Positions 25,860-34,739 of a DNA stretch of 64,000 nt are shown here, one piece after another. Position 1 is the stretch's first letter, and each line of letters starts with the position of its first letter. The notes under the pieces were generated by a model, which worked only from the letters and a program-made list of their open reading frames with translations, made no database searches and was not told the DNA's origin. The stretch is taken from contig CAZFOO010000009.1 in the NCBI GenBank assembly GCA_964520585.1, forward strand, positions 1 through 64,000. Reading direction: 5' to 3'. Source of the stretch: PXAP01 sp964520585. Its GTDB lineage: Bacteria > Bacteroidota > Bacteroidia > Bacteroidales > PUMT01. The translations under genes and the position numbers were made by a program.

Positions 25860-26510
25860 TCATGCACCAGGTTTTCGCTGTCCGTGCTTGGGGTTGAATT
25901 TTCTTGGTGTCTTTTTCTTTTTGGTCCTTGACAATATGTCTTTTGATTCGGATAACTTCAACTCCGATCCTTTGTCTATTTTCCCGCCGGAAAGTTCCCG
26001 GAGGTCATCATAGATGATATCATCGGTAACCTGGTTCCTGTTCCAGTTAAGATAGCTTTTTTTCATATGGTTGGCTATCATCTGTATAAGTGCCTCTTTC
26101 TTTTCCCCCTCTTCCATTTTGGTGGCAGCCCTGATCATATCTTCAATGATCTTTCCATAGTGCTTGTACCTGATCGGATAATTGTTGTAGGGAACAGGTT
26201 TTGGCTTTTCTGTGAGGGTCTCTATAGTTGGGGGTTCATAAGGAGAGTCTATATCAAGTTTAAAATCTGATATCAGGGCAAGGTGATCCCATAATTTATG
26301 TTTAAAATCGTTAATATCACGCAGGTGAGGATTCATATTACCCATTATGGCGATAATTGTTCTTGCTGCTTTGTTACGTTCCTCCCTGTCCTCTATGGTA
26401 GTAATATGCCTGACCATTTTGTGGATATTCCTGCCATATTCCGGGATAACCATCTTCTCCCTGCTGGTGTTATAATCTTCTGTCATTGGATTATGATCTT
26501 CTTTTGTCAT
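25860..26510 (-). CDS. DUF4290 protein
   Basis: A 216-residue cytosolic protein of the Bacteroidota family DUF4290. Conserved stretches are DYNTSREKMVIPEYGRNIHK, IMGNMNPHLRDINDFKHKLWDH and YRHYGK-like RYKHYGKIIEDMI. The C-terminus is Lys/Arg-rich (RTKKKKTPRKFNPKHGQRK), suggesting nucleic-acid or ribosome contact (inference). The function is unknown. It precedes murA by 95 nt on the same strand; as far as I recall DUF4290-murA is a common neighbour pair in this phylum. Confidence 0.85.
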   Translation of the reverse strand: MTKEDHNPMTEDYNTSREKMVIPEYGRNIHKMVRHITTIEDREERNKAARTIIAIMGNMNPHLRDINDFKHKLWDHLALISDFKLDIDSPYEPPTIETLTEKPKPVPYNNYPIRYKHYGKIIEDMIRAATKMEEGEKKEALIQMIANHMKKSYLNWNRNQVTDDIIYDDLRELSGGKIDKGSELKLSESKDILSRTKKKKTPRKFNPKHGQRKPGA

Positions 26511-26533
26511 TACTTGACTTCTTGTTTATTATG

Positions 26534-26541
26534 CAAAATTA
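26534..26541 (-). promoter_or_regulatory. Putative -7 box for the DUF4290-murA unit
   Basis: The minus strand reads TAATTTTG, an exact TAnnTTTG match, 24 nt before the DUF4290 start codon. No clear -33 TTG. Confidence 0.45.
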
Positions 26542-26625
26542 CTAAATATCTGATTAAAAAACGGCATTTGCCGACATTATTCTGCAGGGCAAGGACTATA
26601 AGACGATGCGCCGGATAATATCCGG

Positions 26626-28980
26626 TTATTCTATTACTCTTAATTTTGCAAATTTGAGGAGGAGCTGCTTTTGCCCGTTTGCAGCAAAATCAACCGTTGC
26701 TTTTGTGTTTGGAGCCTGTCCTTCTATGCTCAGCACCCTTCCTTTGCCAAACCGTTCATGTTCGACTGTCATTCCTGTTTGCAATCCCGAAAGATCTTCT
26801 GACCGTGAGACATTCTTCTTTCCTGCCAGATCTGCATTAATGAGCCGTCCCTTGTGAAGGGGCACGGTTCCTTGTTTTATTTCTGAAGATCCCTTAGTCT
26901 TGTTCTGATAGTTGTTATTTTCACGGTACCGTTGACCATATATTTTTTTCCTGCCGGGACCGGAACTTTCATATTCTGGCCTCGATGCCGCTGCATTATC
27001 TGTTGAAGTTTCCTGTAGGTGTTCAATATACCGGGGGTCAATCTCTGAAATGAACCTGCTGGGCCTGCACATTGAAGGTACACCCCAGCGGTACCTGGTT
27101 TGAGCATGGCACAGAGTGGCAGATGATCCTGCCCTTGTCAGGGCAACATAAAACAGTCTGCGCTCTTCTTCCAGCTCTGACTGCGAAGCGGCGGCAAATC
27201 GGTTAGGAAAAAGCTCTTCTTCCAGTCCCCCGATGAAAACATGATGAAACTCCAGCCCTTTGGCGGAATGTATGGTCATCAGTGTGACCTTGTTCCTGTC
27301 ATCCGGTTTTTCAGTGTCTGCGTCGGTAAGAAGTGATACATTTTGCAAAAAAGTATTCAGGGAAGAATCTTCGCCAAGTTCAACCTGTTGGGTGGTGAAC
27401 TCTCTAACTGCATTCAGCAGTTCCTGGATGTTTTCGTATTTGGTAATATTTTCGGTCGATTTAGGGTCGAAGAGGTCTTTAAGTATACCCGAAGCGGTGG
27501 CGATATGCATAGCCAGCTGCCATGCATCTTCGTCGCCTGACTTCAATGAGAAACCTTTTATCAGCCTGTTGAAATTTGACAATCTTGTTGTAATACCTTT
27601 ATTAAGACCAAGAGGCGTTAAATGGTCTTCAATATTGCTGATTATATCCCAGGGATGCAGGCCGCTTTGATTTGAATAGCTGATGATTTTATCGGTCGTT
27701 GTTTTGCCAATGCCTCTTGCAGGGTAATTGATTATACGATAGAGGGCTTCCTGGTCTCTGTTATTTATTGTAATCCGGAAATAGGCAAGAAGGTCTTTTA
27801 TCTCTTTGCGCTGATAAAAGGATAAGCTGCCATATACCTTGTACGGAATACCCTGACGCCTCAGGGCCTCTTCAAAGATACGCGATTGTGCGTTAGTCCG
27901 GTACAGGATGGCGAAACCGGCATAATCGCAACTCCCGGTATCTATTTTTTCCGATATGGATTTTGCAACGAAAGCACCCTCTTCGAGGTCTGTGGCACAT
28001 TCAAGGACTCTTAATTTTTCACCCGTCTCATTGTCTGACCAGATCTTTTTGGGTATTTGTCCCCTGTTCCTTGCAATAAGACTATTGGCTGCATTTACGA
28101 TGTTTTTGGTTGACCGGTAATTCTGCTCAAGCTTAAATATCTGATAGTCGGGGTAATCTTTCTTGAAATTCAAGATATTTTCTATTCTGGCACCCCTGAA
28201 GGAATAAATACTTTGTGCATCATCTCCCACTACACTCAGGTTTTTGTGCCTGGCTGCAAGTTTTGATACTATCAGGTACTGGGCATAATTTGTATCCTGG
28301 TATTCATCCACCAGTATATAACGGAATGATTCCTGGTATTTTCCGAGTACCTCAGGGTTATCCCTGAAAAGAATATTGGTATTTAGCAGAAGATCGTCAA
28401 AATCCATAGCGTCGGCTGCCAGGCAACGTTTCTGGTATATTCTGAAGATGTCGGCTATTCTGGGCCTTCTGTTTTTGGAATCTTCAGCCAGGACAGCTGA
28501 ATTAGATGCATAGGCACCGGCGGTAATGAGGTTGTTCTTTGCAGCCGAAATCCTTCCGAAAACCTCGTTAGGTTTATATACCTGTTCGTCGAGCATCAGT
28601 TCTTTAATGATCTTTTTTATTACATTCCTGGAATCTGCAGTATCATAAATGGTGAAATTTGATGTATAGCCTGTATGTGGAGCCTCAAAGCGGAGTATTC
28701 TAGCGAAAACAGAATGGAATGTACCCATCCATAAATATTTAGCGGACTTATATCCCACCAGGGTTGCTATACGTTCTTTCATTTCGGCGGCTGCCTTATT
28801 GGTAAATGTCAGTGCAAGAATGGCAGGTGCAGGAATGCCCTGCTCCAGAAGCCAGGCTATACGGTAGGTCAGCACCCTTGTTTTTCCGGATCCGGCTCCT
28901 GCAATGATAAGTGCAGGCCCGTTGATCTCCTTTACTGCTTTTTGCTGAACCTGGTTCAGGTCTTTGATAAAGTCTCCCAA
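26626..28980 (-). CDS. ATP-dependent DNA helicase, PcrA/UvrD type
   Basis: A 784-residue SF1A helicase. The Q motif is DLNQVQQKAV, Walker A AGAGSGKTRVLTYR, motif II VDEYQDTN, motif III VVGDDAQSIYSFRGA, motif IV QNYRST, motif V LMTIHSAKGLEF and motif VI YVALTRA. After a charged linker the last 50 residues form the Tudor-like domain (VEHERFGKGRVLSIEG) typical of PcrA/UvrD. It unwinds DNA 3' to 5' in excision and mismatch repair and clears RecA or RNA polymerase. The frame opens with TTG at 28980; no ATG lies upstream in frame. A TAACTTTG box (29127-29120, minus strand) may serve as its -7 element. Confidence 0.93.
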   Translation of the reverse strand: MGDFIKDLNQVQQKAVKEINGPALIIAGAGSGKTRVLTYRIAWLLEQGIPAPAILALTFTNKAAAEMKERIATLVGYKSAKYLWMGTFHSVFARILRFEAPHTGYTSNFTIYDTADSRNVIKKIIKELMLDEQVYKPNEVFGRISAAKNNLITAGAYASNSAVLAEDSKNRRPRIADIFRIYQKRCLAADAMDFDDLLLNTNILFRDNPEVLGKYQESFRYILVDEYQDTNYAQYLIVSKLAARHKNLSVVGDDAQSIYSFRGARIENILNFKKDYPDYQIFKLEQNYRSTKNIVNAANSLIARNRGQIPKKIWSDNETGEKLRVLECATDLEEGAFVAKSISEKIDTGSCDYAGFAILYRTNAQSRIFEEALRRQGIPYKVYGSLSFYQRKEIKDLLAYFRITINNRDQEALYRIINYPARGIGKTTTDKIISYSNQSGLHPWDIISNIEDHLTPLGLNKGITTRLSNFNRLIKGFSLKSGDEDAWQLAMHIATASGILKDLFDPKSTENITKYENIQELLNAVREFTTQQVELGEDSSLNTFLQNVSLLTDADTEKPDDRNKVTLMTIHSAKGLEFHHVFIGGLEEELFPNRFAAASQSELEEERRLFYVALTRAGSSATLCHAQTRYRWGVPSMCRPSRFISEIDPRYIEHLQETSTDNAAASRPEYESSGPGRKKIYGQRYRENNNYQNKTKGSSEIKQGTVPLHKGRLINADLAGKKNVSRSEDLSGLQTGMTVEHERFGKGRVLSIEGQAPNTKATVDFAANGQKQLLLKFAKLRVIE

Positions 28981-29078
28981 TTTGAAAGTTGTTAAGTCTG
29001 TCTGTTTACAAAACAGGCGTAAAATTACCCTCTTACTTTCTTTTATCCAACTTAAGCTGTCATCAATTTATTAACATG

Positions 29079-29108
29079 TTGTGGTTTGGAAAAGAATTGA
29101 TATTTTTG
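29079..29108 (+). promoter_or_regulatory. Bacteroidota-type promoter for the T9SS cargo gene
   Basis: TTG (29079-29081), a 19-nt spacer and TATTTTTG (29101-29108) match the consensus exactly; the ATG is 22 nt further on. On the opposite strand TAACTTTG (29127-29120) is a possible -7 box for the helicase gene, so the two promoters overlap. Confidence 0.6.
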
Positions 29109-29130
29109 AAAAAGTTAAGCAAAGTTATTT

Positions 29131-30363
29131 ATGACTATTTGTAAGGAAAAACTCTTGCCATATCTCTTTTTTGTGCTGGCCTGTTCAATAATGTGCCCTT
29201 TAAGCCTTAACTCCCAGATTTCATCTTCGGGGTATGTTTCTGTTGTTGAAACCGGTTATGAAATTGAATTTGCCGATACCACTATTCACGAAAATATTTT
29301 TATTTTTTGCGGGGGAAAAGGTAATTTGTCCGCCGATATGCCTGAAGCAGAAGGAGACCTTACGTTTGAATGGTCTGAATATAATGATGAACTGCCCGGT
29401 TATGAGCCGCCTTTCCATACATTTCTGGGAGAGACATCGAATATCTCTGATCTTGAGAGTGGAGGATACCAGGTGAAGATAACTGATGGGAATGCTCTTG
29501 ACACTATCTTCAGGGCCTGGATATTTGTAAACCGGGTTTCAGTCTCAGTTGAAGTTGCCAGACATGATTGTTCTGTCCTTGATCTGACCGGGAATATAGA
29601 AACTGACCCCTTTTATTATTATAATCCGCTGAATAATGCAGGTTACATACTGCCACAAGAATATGGTTATTCATGGTCGGCCGATCCTTCTATACCTGTG
29701 CCTGATGCTCTCAATCCCAGGATTTGGGACCCGCCTCCTGTGACAACACGGTACACTTTGAGCGCAAATTCTTATGGATGTGAGCGGGAATATACACTGA
29801 CTGAAGACCCATTGACTACCAGGGCCGGCTTTACTTTGGACCCAGCTGAGGGAGAAGCTCCCCTGGAGGTAAGGTTTGATGCTGGCATCTCTTTGAATGC
29901 CAAAGAGTACGAGTGGTATTTTGATTATCAGCCCGGTGATGAAGAGACAGGTGCATACGATGCAAACATTTCTGATCCTGAGCATACATATCATATCCCG
30001 GGAGAATATTATGTTGCATTGCGTACTGTTGCAGGCTTATGTGATGATGTCTTCAGGTATCCGGAACCGGTCACTGTTTATTTCTCAGAACTTGAGGTCC
30101 CAAATGTATTTAGTCCCGGAATTGACGGATATAACGATCTATTCATGGTCAGAGCAGTCTCAATGAGAGAATATCATGTAGTAATATATAACAGGAACGG
30201 AAAGAAAGTTTTTGAGACTGAAGATCCTGAAGAAGGATGGGATGGCCGGATTAGTGGAGGTTTTGCATCTCCCGGCGTATATTTTTATATAATTACAGGA
30301 ATGGGGTGGGATGAGCGGGAGTACGAGTTCCGCGGTCCCCTGCATCTTTACAGGAGGCGATAA
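29131..30363 (+). CDS. Secreted protein with PKD domain and T9SS type B sorting domain
   Basis: A 410-residue exported protein. The signal peptide ends near SLNSQ (residues 1-29). Residues about 30-135 and 135-230 look like Ig/SprB-like beta domains. A PKD-type domain covers about 230-310 (AGFTLDPAEGEAPLEVRFDAG ... YEWYFD ... PEHTYHIPGEYYVAL). Residues about 318-410 are the gliding-motility-type C-terminal domain (VPNVFSPGIDGYNDLF, IYNRNGKKVFE, GWDG, GVYFYII) that directs type IX secretion. It is probably exported to the cell surface; the ligand is unknown. The MscS gene follows after 21 nt. Confidence 0.87.
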   Translation: MTICKEKLLPYLFFVLACSIMCPLSLNSQISSSGYVSVVETGYEIEFADTTIHENIFIFCGGKGNLSADMPEAEGDLTFEWSEYNDELPGYEPPFHTFLGETSNISDLESGGYQVKITDGNALDTIFRAWIFVNRVSVSVEVARHDCSVLDLTGNIETDPFYYYNPLNNAGYILPQEYGYSWSADPSIPVPDALNPRIWDPPPVTTRYTLSANSYGCEREYTLTEDPLTTRAGFTLDPAEGEAPLEVRFDAGISLNAKEYEWYFDYQPGDEETGAYDANISDPEHTYHIPGEYYVALRTVAGLCDDVFRYPEPVTVYFSELEVPNVFSPGIDGYNDLFMVRAVSMREYHVVIYNRNGKKVFETEDPEEGWDGRISGGFASPGVYFYIITGMGWDEREYEFRGPLHLYRRR

Positions 30364-30384
30364 TAAATATAAAAAATACTTTAT

Positions 30385-31491
30385 ATGGCTGATTATCTTG
30401 AGAAAATTTTCGGGGGTGAATTTATGATCATAGCTTATCTGGTAACAGTAGTTTTGGTTTTTGTATTGCTTATGGTTCTCCGTCTCGTGATTTTGAAAGC
30501 ATTAAAATCGTGGGTGGCAAAAGATCAATATGAACTGGTTGACCGCCTTAAAAGTAAGATCAGGATTCCTTTTTTCTTATTGATAATTTTTCTCTCCCTT
30601 ACTATACCGCTTTCCTTTTTTGAACAGAAAGTTGGAATTGCCGGACCATTGGAATCCGTTTTTTCTGTGATGGTTATTATATTTATAAGTTGGATGCTGA
30701 TCCAGTCGGTCCGTCTTGTAAAGCATTTTGTGCTGAGCAGATATGACTTGGAGGAACAGGACAACCTTATGGCAAGGAAAGTATTTACCCAGTTCAGGAT
30801 ACTTGAGAATATTGTAGTGTTTCTTATAGTGATAATAGCTCTTTCCCTTATACTTATGTCGTTCGACAGTATCCGGAAAATCGGTGTGAGCCTGATTGCA
30901 TCAGCAGGTGTTGCAGGGATTATTATCGGGTTTGCCGCCCAAAGTGTTATCGGTACAATACTGGCCGGCATCCAAATCGCCCTGACACAACCTATCAGGC
31001 TTGATGATGTGGTAATTGTTGAAAATGAATGGGGCCGGATAGAAGAGATTAACCTGACCTATGTTGTAGTTGCTATTTGGGATAAGCGGAGACTGGTACT
31101 TCCAACCACTTATTTCATTGAGACCCCTTTTCAGAACTGGACCCGTACTTCTGCCGAGATTCTTGGTTCTGTATTTATTTATGCTGATTATACCTTGCCG
31201 GTTGATGCTTTGCGTGAAGAGCTGGACAGGATACTTGAAAAAAATCAGTATTGGGACGGCAAGGTTAAGGTAGTGCAGGTTACCAATACTACTGAAAAAA
31301 CTGTTGAGATAAGGGCGCTGATGAGTGCGGTTGATTCCGGTGCGGCATGGAACCTCAGAGTTCATGTCAGGGAAAAACTGCTTGCGTTTCTGCAGGAGAA
31401 ATATCCGGATTGCCTGCCAAGGGCCAGGCTCGAAATTTCCGGAGATGAAAACAGTCAGGCTGTTCATACTCAGCATCAGGTTCACCCTTGA
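30385..31491 (+). CDS. Mechanosensitive ion channel, MscS family
   Basis: A 368-residue MscS-type protein with helices at about 13-35, 55-72, 83-102, 135-153 and the pore helix at about 170-200 (SLIASAGVAGIIIGFAAQSVIGTILAG), the Ala/Gly-rich TM3 of the family. The cytoplasmic beta domain follows (RLDDVVIVENEWGRIEEINLTYVV) and then the mixed C-domain. It releases solutes on hypo-osmotic shock. It lies 21 nt behind the T9SS cargo gene, probably in one transcript. Confidence 0.9.
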   Translation: MADYLEKIFGGEFMIIAYLVTVVLVFVLLMVLRLVILKALKSWVAKDQYELVDRLKSKIRIPFFLLIIFLSLTIPLSFFEQKVGIAGPLESVFSVMVIIFISWMLIQSVRLVKHFVLSRYDLEEQDNLMARKVFTQFRILENIVVFLIVIIALSLILMSFDSIRKIGVSLIASAGVAGIIIGFAAQSVIGTILAGIQIALTQPIRLDDVVIVENEWGRIEEINLTYVVVAIWDKRRLVLPTTYFIETPFQNWTRTSAEILGSVFIYADYTLPVDALREELDRILEKNQYWDGKVKVVQVTNTTEKTVEIRALMSAVDSGAAWNLRVHVREKLLAFLQEKYPDCLPRARLEISGDENSQAVHTQHQVHP

Positions 31492-31543
31492 TGATATTGA
31501 TGCAAATTTTGCCAACCACCGGCAGAAAAATAATAAATAGAAA

Positions 31544-31573
31544 AGAGGGTGCCCAAATGTTGAGGCACCCTCT
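31544..31573 (-). terminator. Terminator between MscS and EF-G2 genes
   Basis: A perfect 10-bp stem, AGAGGGTGCC with GGCACCCTCT. On the minus strand it is followed by TTTCTATTTATT, so it mainly ends the EF-G2 gene; it may also stop the convergent MscS transcript. Confidence 0.8.
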
Positions 31574-31610
31574 CTGATGGTTTATCCGGGTATGAGAAGC
31601 TCTCTTCTTT

Positions 31611-33767
31611 CTATTCCTCTTCCTGTTCCTCTTCATATGCTTTAAGCAGCTTTTCCTGAAGATCACCCGGAACTGTGTCATATTTTGCCATCTTCATGGT
31701 ATAGGTAGCCCTTCCGTTGGTAAGTGAACTGAGTGCCGTTGAATACTTTGACATTTCGGCTAATGGCACTTTCGCCTTGATTTTTTCAAAGCCCTTTTCA
31801 CTTGTCATTCCTTCAATCATGGCCCGGCGTCCCTGTAAATCGCTCATAACGTCTCCCATTCTTTCAGAGGGAACCATTACTTCAACATCATATACTGGTT
31901 CAAGTATTCGGGGTCCGGCATTTTTAAATGCTTCCCTGAAGGCATTCCGTCCGGCCAGTTTAAAAGATATTTCATTGGAATCAACCGGATGCATTTTACC
32001 GTCGTAAACGGCAACCCTGATATCACGGGCATAGGATCCGGTAAGTGGCCCTTCTTCCATTTTTTCCATGATCCCTTTGAGTATTGCAGGCATAAAACGG
32101 GCATCAATTGATCCGCCTACTATGCAATTGAAATAGACCAGCATCCCACCCCAGGGTAACTTGTGTTCCTCTTTGCCTCGTACCGAGACATTAATCTCCT
32201 TCCCATTAATTTTATACTTGACGGGATCAGCCATTCCTTCGGTATATGGCTCTATAACCATATGTACTTCACCGAACTGACCTGCACCTCCGGATCGTTT
32301 CTTATGGCGGTATGTTGCCTGTGCAGTTTTGGTGATCGTTTCCCGGTAGGGAATCTTGGGGGTGATGAATTCGGTTTCGATCTTGAAAATATTATCAAGA
32401 TGCCATTTAAGTATATTCAGGTGATATTCACCCTGGCCATGGACTATGATCTGCTTCAGTTCTTTTGAGTATTCGATGACGATAGTGGGATCTTCTTCGT
32501 GCATCCTTGACAGTGCTTCACCAAGCTTCTCTTCGTCAGATTCGCTTTTTGCCTTTATCGCGGTGCGGTATTTGGGTTCGGGATAATCTATAGGCTCATA
32601 CTCCAATGTTTGTCCGGGAGCAGTAAGAGTCTGATTAGCTTTTGTGTTTTTTAGTTTTACTGTTGCCCCGATATCACCGGCAGCAAGTCTGGAAACCTTG
32701 TTGCGTGATTTGCCTGCAACAACAAGTAACTGGGAAAATCTTTCCTTGGTAGAGGTATTATTATTGATAAGGTCCATACTCTCACTGATTTCTCCCGACA
32801 TTACCTTAAAGAAATTTATCTCGCCGATGTGCTGCTCCATGCTTGTTTTAAAAACGAATGCCGAGGCAGGTCCTGCAGCGTTACATTTTATCTGCTCTCC
32901 CTCCCTGGTAACGGCTGCTTCTGTTTCGTGAGGACCGGGAGCAGCATTAGAGATAAATTCAAGCAACCTGTCGACTCCCATATCTTTTTTTGCAGAAAGG
33001 CACAGTACCGGGAACATATTCCTTGATTTTATACCAAGCCTGATTCCTCCAAGCATTTCTTCCTCATCAAGAGTGCCTTTATCAAAAAAGGTTTCCATAA
33101 GGGTTTCATCATTTTCTGCCGCTGCTTCAATCAATTCATTCCGGAGCTCTTCTGCTCGCGCGGACTGGTCGGCGGGTATTTCTGTAACTTCGGCTTTACC
33201 TCCTTCGGCAGGATATTTATACATTTTCATTTTTATAACATCCACCATGGAATTGAATCCTTCGCCGGTATTGACAGGATATTGAATAATAATGGCTTTG
33301 CTGCCGTAGCTTTGTTTTAAGGATTCAATTACCTTCTCGTAATTTGCTTTATCGTGATCTAGCTGGTTTACAGCCAGTATTACAGGTTTTTGGTGCGATT
33401 CCAGGTGCCGTCCCTGTATTTCAGTTCCAATCTCCACTCCGTTCTGCCCGTTGATAATCATTAGGGCCGAATCGGATGGCCTTAATGCAGTAATTAATCC
33501 GCCGCTAAAATCATCCAGGCCAGGTGCATCAATAATGTTGATCTTTTTATCTGCATACTCTGTATAAGCTACGGTGGCAAAAACAGAGTTTTCATTCTCA
33601 TGCTCGATCTCATTATAATCGGAAACAGTATTTTTATTTTCAATCGAGCCCCTTCTTTCTATTACGCCACCTTCAAAAAGCATGGCCTCCACCAGAGTGG
33701 TTTTACCTGATTTGGGATTTCCACAAACCACTAAATTTTTTATTTGCTCCGTCTGGTAAGTTCTCAT
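31611..33767 (-). CDS. EF-G-like translation factor EF-G2 with degenerate GTPase site
   Basis: A 718-residue paralogue of EF-G with all five domains: G domain (1-270), domain II (about 290-375), III, IV (about 475-595, with GGAGQFGEVHMVIEP) and V (EPVYDVEVMVPSERMGDVMSDLQGR region). The P-loop GNPKSGKT (16-23) is kept. The switch I RGIT motif is replaced (ENENSVFAT), the G3 motif is DAPGLDDF with Leu84 at the place of the catalytic His of DTPGH, and G4 is NQLD. Such EF-G2 proteins in Bacteroides were, as I recall, reported to support translation without GTP hydrolysis during starvation. It is divergent from the rpsL-fusA operon, which encodes the canonical EF-G. Confidence 0.88.
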   Translation of the reverse strand: MRTYQTEQIKNLVVCGNPKSGKTTLVEAMLFEGGVIERRGSIENKNTVSDYNEIEHENENSVFATVAYTEYADKKINIIDAPGLDDFSGGLITALRPSDSALMIINGQNGVEIGTEIQGRHLESHQKPVILAVNQLDHDKANYEKVIESLKQSYGSKAIIIQYPVNTGEGFNSMVDVIKMKMYKYPAEGGKAEVTEIPADQSARAEELRNELIEAAAENDETLMETFFDKGTLDEEEMLGGIRLGIKSRNMFPVLCLSAKKDMGVDRLLEFISNAAPGPHETEAAVTREGEQIKCNAAGPASAFVFKTSMEQHIGEINFFKVMSGEISESMDLINNNTSTKERFSQLLVVAGKSRNKVSRLAAGDIGATVKLKNTKANQTLTAPGQTLEYEPIDYPEPKYRTAIKAKSESDEEKLGEALSRMHEEDPTIVIEYSKELKQIIVHGQGEYHLNILKWHLDNIFKIETEFITPKIPYRETITKTAQATYRHKKRSGGAGQFGEVHMVIEPYTEGMADPVKYKINGKEINVSVRGKEEHKLPWGGMLVYFNCIVGGSIDARFMPAILKGIMEKMEEGPLTGSYARDIRVAVYDGKMHPVDSNEISFKLAGRNAFREAFKNAGPRILEPVYDVEVMVPSERMGDVMSDLQGRRAMIEGMTSEKGFEKIKAKVPLAEMSKYSTALSSLTNGRATYTMKMAKYDTVPGDLQEKLLKAYEEEQEEE

Positions 33768-33860
33768 TTTTTCCTGTTGTGTTATAAAATTAAGTAATAA
33801 TAATTATACGTAATGCATTGATATATAATGACTAAAATCTTATATGCGAGTGGTCGGGCT

Positions 33861-33890
33861 CAAAAGTAATAATTTTTAGTTAAGATTCAA
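33861..33890 (-). promoter_or_regulatory. Bacteroidota-type promoter for the EF-G2 gene
   Basis: On the minus strand TTG (33890-33888), a 19-nt spacer and TACTTTTG (33868-33861) match the consensus. Predicted leader about 90 nt. Confidence 0.65.
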
Positions 33891-33930
33891 TGACTCACAG
33901 ATAACAATATTTGTATTTTAATTTGCCCTA

Positions 33931-33964
33931 TTTGTTGCACTGAACTACTTTTTTATTATTTTTG
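33931..33964 (+). promoter_or_regulatory. Upstream rightward promoter P1 before rpsL
   Basis: TTTG/TTG at 33931-33937 and TATTTTTG at 33957-33964, spacer 19 nt from the second TTG. It would start a transcript near 33968, about 355 nt ahead of rpsL. Confidence 0.55.
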
Positions 33965-34083
33965 CAGCTTTTTCGGGCATATTTACTTGTCACCGCACAC
34001 CAAACAATTTACCTGGTTATTCCGGATTTACAGAAATTGTGTATGGCTTCATGCCGGCTGCCGGGGACTATTTCAGACCTCCT

Positions 34084-34106
34084 GTTATAATTATTTTCAT
34101 TATAAC
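34084..34106. promoter_or_regulatory. Perfect inverted repeat in the rpsL leader
   Basis: GTTATAAT and ATTATAAC are separated by 7 nt. There is no T-tract after it, so it is more like an operator or leader hairpin than a terminator. It lies between the two rightward promoters. Confidence 0.45.
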
Positions 34107-34244
34107 ACTGTAATCTTAAAAAGAAGTTAATGGAAAAGGGTCTGTTCCGGGAATTATTTATGATCCGGGGATGAGTTAAAAAATATGAAAAGGGCTTCCC
34201 TGCACGTTAGGAGAGGTGATTTTGAGGAAAATATTAATAAATAA

Positions 34245-34276
34245 TTGTTGTTTTTTTAAAATAAATTATACCTTTG
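34245..34276 (+). promoter_or_regulatory. Main promoter P2 of the ribosomal operon
   Basis: Two overlapping TTG elements (34245-34247, 34248-34250) precede TACCTTTG (34269-34276) by 21 and 18 nt. The start point near 34280 gives a leader of about 43 nt before rpsL. Confidence 0.7.
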
Positions 34277-34322
34277 CACTCCCGTTTTAATAAAATGAAA
34301 GTAACTAATTGAACTAATCTTT

Positions 34323-34703
34323 ATGCCTACAATTCAGCAGTTAGTAAGAAAGGGAAGGACAAAACTGATAGAAAAGAAAAAGGCTCCTGCTTTGGATGCC
34401 TGTCCCCAAAGAAGAGGGGTTTGTGTCCGTGTATATACAACAACACCAAAGAAACCCAATTCTGCTATGAGGAAAGTTGCCAGAGTAAGGTTGACCAATG
34501 GCAAGGAAGTGAACTCATATATTCCAGGAGAAGGTCACAACTTGCAGGAACATTCCATTGTACTTATACGCGGTGGACGTGTAAAGGACCTTCCCGGCGT
34601 AAGGTATCACCTTATACGCGGGGCTCTTGATACCTCTGGTGTCGAAGGTCGTACCCAAAGAAGGTCAAAATACGGGACGAAAAGGCCTAAGGTTAAAAAA
34701 TAA
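34323..34703 (+). CDS. rpsL: 30S ribosomal protein S12
   Basis: S12 lies at the decoding centre of the 30S subunit. The 126-residue protein starts MPTIQQLVRKGR and ends in the usual basic tail. The loops that contact streptomycin, TTTPKKPNSA and GRVKDLPGVRYH, have the wild-type lysines, so no ribosomal streptomycin resistance is expected from this gene. First gene of the merged str-S10-spc-alpha operon; rpsG follows after 36 nt. rpoB/rpoC do not adjoin. Confidence 0.99.
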   Translation: MPTIQQLVRKGRTKLIEKKKAPALDACPQRRGVCVRVYTTTPKKPNSAMRKVARVRLTNGKEVNSYIPGEGHNLQEHSIVLIRGGRVKDLPGVRYHLIRGALDTSGVEGRTQRRSKYGTKRPKVKK

Positions 34704-34739
34704 ACTATAACACAGCAGATACATTATTATATAATAGAG

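Larger units (their letters stand above)
33768..34322. other. Regulatory region between EF-G2 gene and the ribosomal operon
   Basis: A 555-nt region with no convincing gene. It holds one leftward promoter (33861-33890), two rightward promoters (33931-33964 and 34245-34276) and a perfect inverted repeat GTTATAAT-N7-ATTATAAC (34084-34106). A transcript from the upstream rightward promoter would have a leader of about 350 nt before rpsL. Confidence 0.65.

Noticed and set aside
34130..34262. Two very short frames (14 and 19 codons) in the rpsL leader considered as leader peptides.
   Set aside because: No run of regulatory codons, no terminator hairpin linked to them.
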